Shown here: piece by piece, positions 1 to 4,253 of the stretch
How the letters are laid out: each line of letters opens with the position of its first letter
Position numbering within the stretch: the stretch's first letter is position 1
From: an uncultured Clostridia bacterium
GTDB taxonomy: Bacteria; Bacillota; Clostridia; Lachnospirales; Lachnospiraceae
DNA length: 5,261 nt
Reading direction: 5' to 3'
NCBI GenBank assembly: GCA_947304065.1
Contig: CAMZAI010000176.1
Coordinates: 1 to 5,261 of the forward strand
Program-made: the position numbers and the translations under genes
The notes under the pieces: model-generated
What the model was told of the DNA's origin: nothing
What the model saw: only the letters and a program-made list of their open reading frames with translations
The model's database searches: none

Positions 1-651
1 TCCCGGAGGCAGGCTTCCTGTCAGTACAACCATCTCGCTGTCTTTTAATTCCTTCTTTAAGAGATTGATCTCAGTCTCATCGTAGAAATATACGATTACC
101 AGGGTATCTCCCGATTCATCGGAAGGCCTGAGCTTATCGCTGCCCCACCTGGAATCCTCGCGTATGCCTTCAACCGTCAGAGTCTTCACCAGTGCGCGGT
201 AATGCATTCCGTTATATTCAATGAACAGATTTACCGGATCCTCTCCCTCAGGAAAAACATCACTCGTAAGTTCCGGGAAAAAGGTTTTAACATCCTGTCT
301 CGGTCTGATCTTGTTTCCGACTATATCGGTCAGTTTCTTATTTGACCAGAGAATACATCCTGTCTTATCCAGGATCGCATAGGCAATCTCCAGTTCCTGA
401 TCGAGTTTGCGCTGTACATTGCTGTAATTAACGCCGAAACGAACCAGTTCGAGTACAAGCCGCTTTCTCTGAACAATATAAACCGCTACGAGCGCGATAC
501 AGTAAAAGGCAAGAAAGATCAGTGCGGTATTACCCGCCTTTTTGCTGATGGAATATTCATATATGGTCAGAGCAAGGAAAATGATACCCAGGAAAAGAGG
601 CCATTTGATCATTCCTCTGATAAAAGGCATAAGCCTGTGCTTGTTATCCAT
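1..651 (-). CDS. gdpP: GdpP/YybT-type cyclic-di-AMP phosphodiesterase, N-terminal part (cut by window edge)
   Basis: 217 codons are visible from an ATG at 651-649, with no stop before the edge. The family hydrolyses c-di-AMP at the membrane and normally has two membrane helices, a PAS-like domain, a degenerate GGDEF domain and DHH-DHHA1 catalytic domains. Here I see two hydrophobic segments at about residues 17-34 and 42-60. A basic linker follows, then a PAS-like region at about 80-190 (AYAILDKTGCILWSNKKL). A segment ending FYDETEINLLKKEL is where GdpP proteins pass from PAS to GGDEF. The catalytic part lies outside the window. AGGGG six bases before the ATG supports the start. Position directly after rpsR is the classic gdpP location in Firmicutes. 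Odd: the last residues (about 205-217, SEMVVLTGSLPPG) look like a PfkB sugar-kinase motif instead of the expected GGDEF start; see findings. The family call rests on architecture and neighbours. Confidence 0.8.
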   Translation of the reverse strand, partial: MDNKHRLMPFIRGMIKWPLFLGIIFLALTIYEYSISKKAGNTALIFLAFYCIALVAVYIVQRKRLVLELVRFGVNYSNVQRKLDQELEIAYAILDKTGCILWSNKKLTDIVGNKIRPRQDVKTFFPELTSDVFPEGEDPVNLFIEYNGMHYRALVKTLTVEGIREDSRWGSDKLRPSDESGDTLVIVYFYDETEINLLKKELKDSEMVVLTGSLPPG

Positions 652-689
652 ACGTCACCCCTGTAATCGAAAGACTCATACTCGGAATT

Positions 690-725
690 ATTTTACCATA
701 TTATTTATAAAAAAAGAAGATACAA
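690..725 (-). promoter_or_regulatory. candidate gdpP promoter
   Basis: The stretch between the rpsR terminator and the gdpP start is very AT-rich. One reading pairs TTGTAT (725-720) with TAATAT (703-698) at a 16-bp spacing. Another -10 candidate is TAAAAT (695-690) without a good -35. The strong terminator upstream makes a separate gdpP promoter likely, but the exact boxes are uncertain. TTGTAT also overlaps the terminator's T-tract. Confidence 0.35.
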
Positions 726-757
726 AAAAGCGGCATGGACTTTGACGTCCACACCGC
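724..757 (-). terminator. rho-independent terminator after rpsR
   Basis: Read on the minus strand, an 11-bp stem (arms at 757-747 and 740-730, with two G-U pairs) closes a 6-nt loop and runs straight into six T residues (729-724). It begins 28 nt after the rpsR stop codon. It ends the rpsF-ssb-rpsR transcript and separates it from gdpP. Confidence 0.92.
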
Positions 758-785
758 ATAGAGTGCTTATGTTGTTTTACACTGA

Positions 786-1061
786 TTATTCAACTGTGTA
801 AGGCATAAGAGCGAGATGACGAGCACGCTTAACAGCTACTGTGATAGCTCTCTGATGCTTTGAGCAGTTACCTGTAATTCTTCTGGGAAGAATCTTACCA
901 CGCTCAGATACGTATCTCTTAAGCTTATTTACATCCTTATAATCAACACCAGCTCCGGTCTTGTCTGCACAGAAAGCACAAACCTTCTTCTTTCTGCGAG
1001 GCATTCTCTTCTTCATCGGAGCATCCTTATCACTCTGTTCTCTTGTCTTATTGAACGGCAT
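786..1061 (-). CDS. rpsR: 30S ribosomal protein S18 (zinc-ligand type)
   Basis: This 91-residue protein is S18 of the small ribosomal subunit, which binds 16S rRNA in the platform as a heterodimer with S6. The diagnostic core is clear: DYKDVNKLKRYVSERGKILP, then RRITG and the basic C-terminal helix VKRARHLALMPY. It begins with about 22 extra basic or polar residues rich in Lys and Arg, so it is somewhat longer than the roughly 75-80 residues of B. subtilis S18. Cys28-x-x-Cys31 and Cys66-x-x-His69 form a possible zinc site, the so-called C+ form of a ribosomal protein. AGGAGG lies 8 bases before the ATG. It is the last gene of the rpsF-ssb-rpsR operon, 41 nt after ssb, and is followed by a strong terminator. 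Confidence 0.98.
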   Translation of the reverse strand: MPFNKTREQSDKDAPMKKRMPRRKKKVCAFCADKTGAGVDYKDVNKLKRYVSERGKILPRRITGNCSKHQRAITVAVKRARHLALMPYTVE

Positions 1062-1102
1062 TGCTGCTACCTCCTATCCAAATTCTGTGTTCCGTTGCTT
1101 CT

Positions 1103-1531
1103 TTAAGCGAACGGTAATTCCTCGTCAATTCCTGTAGGGATGTTCATGAATCCGTCTCCTGCGGGAGCAGGTCCTGCGGATCTTCCTGCGCCATCATTGC
1201 CTGAGCCCTGAGCATTCTTGCTCTCGGCAAATTCGATCTCCTCAACCATGATCTGAACGCTGTAATGCTTAACACCGTCTTTTTCATAGTTATCATTTTC
1301 GACACGACCGGTTACAACAACCTTTGTGCCCTTCTGGAGAAATTTCTCAACAAACTCTCCCTGCTTACCAAAACATGTGCAGTTAAAGAAATCTGTATCG
1401 GGCTGTCCGTCACGCTTAAAGCGGCGGTCTACAGCGATAGAAAATCTGGCAATAGCGGTGGAATTCTGACCCTGTGAGTATCTAACCTCAGGATCTCTGG
1501 TTAAACGTCCCATTAAAATGACTTTGTTCAT
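1103..1531 (-). CDS. ssb: single-stranded DNA-binding protein
   Basis: This 142-residue SSB coats single-stranded DNA during replication, recombination and repair and recruits partner enzymes through its C-terminal tip. The OB-fold occupies about residues 1-103. It starts MNKVILMGRLTRDPEVRY and includes ARFSIAVDRRF, DFFNCTCFGKQGEFVEKFLQ and the strand KVVVTGRV. A short Gly/Ala/Pro linker (about 107-128) leads to an acidic tip, DEELPFA. Bacterial SSB tips usually end on the Phe; here one Ala follows it. The length is shorter than the 170-178 residues of E. coli and B. subtilis SSB because of the short linker. AGGAGG lies 7 bases before the ATG, within the 12-nt gap after rpsF, so the two are tightly coupled. 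Its place between rpsF and rpsR is the normal Firmicute arrangement and identifies it as the housekeeping copy. Confidence 0.98.
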   Translation of the reverse strand: MNKVILMGRLTRDPEVRYSQGQNSTAIARFSIAVDRRFKRDGQPDTDFFNCTCFGKQGEFVEKFLQKGTKVVVTGRVENDNYEKDGVKHYSVQIMVEEIEFAESKNAQGSGNDGAGRSAGPAPAGDGFMNIPTGIDEELPFA

Positions 1532-1543
1532 TAGGCGACCTCC

Positions 1544-1834
1544 TTATTCCTCGTCACGTCTAATGCATAAGTATCTGAGTACATTGTCCATAATGCGAAG
1601 TCTTGACTCAAGCTCCGCGGGAACAGTAGTCTCAGCATCGAATTGGATGAAATAGTAGTATCCTTCGTTCATCTTCTGGATCTCGTAAGCAAGTCTCTTC
1701 TTGCCCTGATCTTCAACATTCAGGTTCTGACCGCCGAACTTGGTGATCATGTCCTTAACGTTGTTCAGGACTGCAGCTCTTGCTTCATCCTCGATTACTG
1801 CATTAACAACTAAGGCTAATTCGTACTTGTTCAT
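1544..1834 (-). CDS. rpsF: 30S ribosomal protein S6
   Basis: This 96-residue protein is S6, which pairs with S18 on the central domain of 16S rRNA. Family hallmarks are the N-terminal MNKYELALVV strand, the RLAYEIQKMNEGYYYFIQF strand-turn-strand, and SRLRIMDNVLRYL near the C-terminus. The length matches the usual 95-100 residues. The frame stays open upstream to 1921, but that extension has no S6 similarity and would include the promoter and leader. The ATG at 1834 gives a canonical N-terminus and has AGGAGG 12 bases upstream, a slightly long spacing. It is the first gene of the rpsF-ssb-rpsR operon. The operon is bounded by terminators at 1961-1929 and 757-724 and is probably controlled by the S6:S18 complex through its leader. 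Confidence 0.98.
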   Translation of the reverse strand: MNKYELALVVNAVIEDEARAAVLNNVKDMITKFGGQNLNVEDQGKKRLAYEIQKMNEGYYYFIQFDAETTVPAELESRLRIMDNVLRYLCIRRDEE

Positions 1835-1863
1835 AGTTGCGTTGCACCTCCTTTTGGTCTCTG

Positions 1864-1884
1864 GCCCTCCGTCATGCGGAGAGC
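1864..1884 (-). promoter_or_regulatory. rpsF leader hairpin, candidate S6:S18 autoregulatory element
   Basis: On the minus strand the leader forms an 8-bp stem, GCTCTCCG with CGGAGGGC (one U-G pair), around the 5-nt loop CATGA. It lies about 30 nt before the rpsF start. An S6:S18-binding motif carrying a CCG trinucleotide is known from leaders of rpsF operons in many phyla. A CCG is present here but falls in the stem in this fold. An alternative fold could free it by pairing CTCT with the AGAG at 1860-1857. The hairpin is directly visible; its role is inferred. Confidence 0.45.
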
Positions 1885-1892
1885 AAGGAAAA

Positions 1893-1917
1893 TAATATAT
1901 CACAATCGGATATATTA
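1893..1917 (-). promoter_or_regulatory. rpsF operon promoter region with 9-bp inverted repeat
   Basis: TAATATATC and GATATATTA form a perfect 9-bp inverted repeat around 7 nt. The downstream arm contains an extended -10 box, TGATATATT (1902-1894), which would start transcription near 1887, just before the leader hairpin. No good -35 lies 16-18 bp upstream. A perfect TTGACA (1930-1925) is present but is 25 bp from that -10, too far for ordinary sigma-A use. A promoter here is expected because a strong terminator lies immediately upstream. The exact boxes and any operator role of the repeat are uncertain. Confidence 0.5.
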
Positions 1918-1928
1918 GCACCTATGTC

Positions 1929-1961
1929 AAAAAAAAGCAAGAACTTTTTACGGTTCTTGCT
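1929..1961 (-). terminator. rho-independent terminator after the flagellin-fliS-DUF951 unit
   Basis: On the minus strand a perfect 9-bp stem, AGCAAGAAC with GTTCTTGCT, closes an 8-nt loop and runs into eight T residues. It starts 20 nt after the DUF951 stop codon. It separates the flagellar-side genes from the rpsF operon. The last Ts of the tract are shared with a TTGACA hexamer. Confidence 0.93.
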
Positions 1962-1981
1962 GATTTTGTATTTTCCCGGCC

Positions 1982-2164
1982 TTATTCGGCCCTTGTGACG
2001 TCCTTGATATTCTTCTCCGCCTGCGTTCTCGGGATCATTATCATATGCCCGCAGCCCCTGCATTTGAGCCTGAAATCGATCCCCGTACGGAGCACCTCCC
2101 ATTCGCTGCTGCCGCAGGGATGGGCCTTTTTCATCTTTACAATGTCGCCGACCTGTATGTCCAT
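1982..2164 (-). CDS. DUF951 family small protein (YyzM-like), function unknown
   Basis: This 60-residue protein matches the DUF951 family, found across Firmicutes often close to the rpsF operon (B. subtilis YyzM). The N-terminal part, MDIQVGDIVKMKKAHPCGS, and the later TGIDFRLKCRGCGHMIMIPR are the recognisable family blocks. His15, Cys17 and the pair Cys35-x-x-Cys38 could bind a metal, and the small beta-rich pattern suggests a zinc-ribbon or SH3-like nucleic-acid-binding fold. That is inference; no function is established to my knowledge. AGGTGG lies 6 bases before the ATG. It follows fliS by 39 nt with no terminator between them and is followed by a strong one, so it is probably the last gene of the flagellin transcript, though a promoter of its own inside fliS is possible. 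Confidence 0.88.
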   Translation of the reverse strand: MDIQVGDIVKMKKAHPCGSSEWEVLRTGIDFRLKCRGCGHMIMIPRTQAEKNIKDVTRAE

Positions 2165-2203
2165 ATGATCCCACCTGTCCGTGTAAATGTCCGGTGCCGG
2201 CGC

Positions 2204-2680
2204 TTAAGCAAGGAATCCCCTGTTCGAGCCGTCCGACATGTTCATCTCGTTTAAGCTGCCCTTGCCGTAGGTAAGGCCCGCGTAAACATTCTGCGAATTC
2301 TCCATGACCGCTCCGGACTCGTCCCGGGGAGCGATCTCGGCGTACGCCTTTCTGAGACCTGAGATCACGTTCTTCGCGCCGTCGAGCCCACGGTCTTCGC
2401 CCGCAATGTCGCTCGCCACCAGCATGCGCTGTACGTATTCGTAGAGGTTTAAAAGACGCTTCGAGATCGCGTATTTGTAATCCAGCACGCTCATCAGCTC
2501 CGCGAGGAACTTCTGCGCCGATTTGAGCGCAGCCCTTCCTTCTTCTTTGCCGCCCTGTGCGAACGCCTTTACTCCGCAGTCGATCTCTTCAAGTATTATA
2601 TCATATGTGATAACAACAAGCTCTGTTTTGTTGGCCTGCGAGATCCTCCTCGCAAAATCCTTCTGTCTGCTTCTGTCCAT
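2204..2680 (-). CDS. fliS: flagellar export chaperone FliS
   Basis: This 158-residue, mainly helical protein is FliS. FliS binds the C-terminal disordered region of flagellin in the cytoplasm, prevents premature polymerisation and delivers it to the flagellar export gate. The four-helix core is seen at about residues 7-115: ISQANKTELVVITYDIILEE matches the first FliS helix, and LLNLYEYVQRMLVAS matches the conserved L..LY.Y....L segment. It is longer than the usual 125-135 residues because of a C-terminal tail from about 116. The tail includes ENSQNVYAGLTYGKGSLNE, a block I associate with FliS-like proteins of Lachnospiraceae. AGGA lies 6 bases before the ATG. It follows flagellin by 54 nt on the same strand without a terminator, which fits chaperone and client being made together. 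Confidence 0.85.
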   Translation of the reverse strand: MDRSRQKDFARRISQANKTELVVITYDIILEEIDCGVKAFAQGGKEEGRAALKSAQKFLAELMSVLDYKYAISKRLLNLYEYVQRMLVASDIAGEDRGLDGAKNVISGLRKAYAEIAPRDESGAVMENSQNVYAGLTYGKGSLNEMNMSDGSNRGFLA

Positions 2681-2734
2681 TATTTATCCTGTCTCCGAAT
2701 CATTATGCAATGTTTACCGTTTCAGACTTCATTA

Positions 2735-4234
2735 TCAGCTCTGGAGCAGCTGAAGGATGTTCTGGGGCCTCTCGTTCGCCTGAGCGAGCATTGCGGTGCC
2801 GGCCTGGTCGAGTACGTTCTGCTGCGTGTAATTGGTCATTTCCTCAGCCATATCAACGTCCTCGATACGCGACATCGACTCGGTCATGTTCAGGTCGGTG
2901 GTCTCGAGGTTATTGATCGTGTGCTCAAGTCTGTTCTGGTACGCGCCGAGCTTAGCTCTGATAGCAGATACCTCGTTTACCGCGTTGTCGTAAAGGGTGA
3001 TCGCCTGCTGCGCGCCCTCTTCGGTGCAGACATTTATATTTGCGATGCCGAGCGTTACGGGATCGATCCTCGGGATCTTAACTTCCATATCCTGATGCTC
3101 GTTCGCGCCTACCTGAAGGTACATCGGGCCCGCCTCGAGAAGAGTGGTCACGGACTCAAGTATCTCGCCCTCCGCGTATGATGCGTCTTCGCTTCCGTCG
3201 CCCGCAGCATCGGTAAACATGGTCTGGCTCGCTCCGGGAGTAACCTGGAATCTCATCTCAAAATTGTTATTGTCCTTAACATATACGATATCTCCGCTCG
3301 CAGATGCGGTCGCCGTGGTTCCGAAGCCGTCGCCGAGCTCTACCTGGGCGTCAACTCCGTAAGAGGTAACTGTCTCGGTGCTGAGTCCGAACAGATCGGC
3401 AAGCGCCTCGTTGTTGCACTGGATGCTGACTTTCTGCGAAGAACCGTAGCCGTTCGACATGAAGATCAGATTGCCTTCGCCGATGCCGGTCTCGGTATAT
3501 CCTGCGGTCTCGATCGGTCCGTCGGAATCGGGGCCGTCGCCGAAGAACGCCTTGATGTTCATCTGGTCGCAGAGGTTTCTGATGCCTGCGTAGCAGGTCT
3601 CGAGAGACATGCCCTCGGAGAAGTACAGCGAATAACCGTTGATCGTAATGGAACCGCCCTCGTCCTCGCCGATCTCGTCAAATGTGGGAACTCCGCCGAC
3701 TACGACCGCCTGTCTGGGATCCACTGTAATATTCATAGAATAATCGATGCTCTCTACGGTATCCGAAGAGTAGATCAGGTTAACGTAGGTGTTGTTGGTA
3801 TAAGAATTCTTGTCGAGGTTTCCGTCGAGCAGGGTCTTGGTGTTGAACTCGGTAGTCGTCGAGATCCTCTGGATCTCAGCCTGGAGCTGGTTGATCTCCT
3901 GCTGGATCGCGCTTCTGTCCTCGGTCGTATTGGTTCCGTTCGCAGCCTGAACAGCCAGCTGTCTCATACGCTGGAGCATCGCAGTAACTTCGTTCAGTGC
4001 GCCTTCGGCGGTCTGGATAACGGAAATGCCGTCCGAACCGTTCTGCGACGCGCGCTCAAGACCTTCTATCTGAGTCTTCATCTTGCGGGAGATCGCCATG
4101 CCTGCCGCATCGTCAGAAGCCCTGTTGATCTTGTAGCCGCTTGACAGACGCTCAAGGCTCTTGTCGAGAGCGCTTCCGGTCTTGCGAAGCTGTGTGTTTG
4201 TCTGCATTGCTGAAATGTTATGATTGATCCTCAT
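2735..4234 (-). CDS. fliC: flagellin, main filament protein
   Basis: This 499-residue protein is the subunit of the flagellar filament, exported by the flagellar type III system without a signal peptide. The N-terminal D0/D1 region (1 to about 140) starts MRINHNISAMQTNTQL and holds LSSGYKINRASDDAAGMAIS and GISVIQTAEGALNEV. The C-terminal D1/D0 region (about 400-499) holds SRIEDVDMAEEM and ends QAGTAMLAQANERPQNILQLL. Between them about 260 residues form a variable, surface-exposed insert. Part of it (about 195-228, SITINGYSLYFSEGMSLE onward) resembles the repeated flagellin IN module. Four Cys (214, 222, 273, 403) are unusual for a flagellin. TLR5-contact residues equivalent to Salmonella Arg90, Leu94 and Glu114 are kept (Arg89, Leu93, Glu113). 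A purine-rich AAAGGGA site precedes the ATG, only 19 nt after the upstream gene. The gene ends with three in-frame stops. Confidence 0.97.
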   Translation of the reverse strand: MRINHNISAMQTNTQLRKTGSALDKSLERLSSGYKINRASDDAAGMAISRKMKTQIEGLERASQNGSDGISVIQTAEGALNEVTAMLQRMRQLAVQAANGTNTTEDRSAIQQEINQLQAEIQRISTTTEFNTKTLLDGNLDKNSYTNNTYVNLIYSSDTVESIDYSMNITVDPRQAVVVGGVPTFDEIGEDEGGSITINGYSLYFSEGMSLETCYAGIRNLCDQMNIKAFFGDGPDSDGPIETAGYTETGIGEGNLIFMSNGYGSSQKVSIQCNNEALADLFGLSTETVTSYGVDAQVELGDGFGTTATASASGDIVYVKDNNNFEMRFQVTPGASQTMFTDAAGDGSEDASYAEGEILESVTTLLEAGPMYLQVGANEHQDMEVKIPRIDPVTLGIANINVCTEEGAQQAITLYDNAVNEVSAIRAKLGAYQNRLEHTINNLETTDLNMTESMSRIEDVDMAEEMTNYTQQNVLDQAGTAMLAQANERPQNILQLLQS

Positions 4235-4253
4235 GTGCTTTCCCTTTCTCTTA

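Noticed and set aside
542..745. 67-codon plus-strand open frame opposite the gdpP start and the rpsR terminator
   Set aside because: It spans the AT-rich intergenic region and terminator stem, has no ribosome binding site, and its hydrophobic stretch simply mirrors the gdpP membrane segments.
1835..1921. N-terminal extension of S6 starting at an ATG at 1921
   Set aside because: The extra 29 residues have no S6 similarity and would place the start upstream of the extended -10 box and leader hairpin. The ATG at 1834 has AGGAGG upstream and gives the canonical N-terminus.
1872..2174. 100-codon minus-strand open frame overlapping the DUF951 gene in another frame
   Set aside because: It runs through the terminator hairpin and the promoter dyad, and DUF951 in the other frame is a clear family match.
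2165..2203. GC-rich stretch between fliS and DUF951 as a terminator
   Set aside because: CCGGCACCGG cannot form a hairpin with a workable loop, and no T-tract follows.
2681..2734. Possible terminator or sigma-28 promoter between flagellin and fliS
   Set aside because: Only a 4-bp CATT-GCAT-AATG hairpin without a T-tract is present, and the TAAA there has no matching CCGATAA at the right distance.
2705..3181. 158-codon plus-strand open frame opposite the 3' part of flagellin
   Set aside because: It is fully antisense to an unmistakable flagellin and has no plausible ribosome binding site or recognisable domain. It is a by-product of GC-rich codons.
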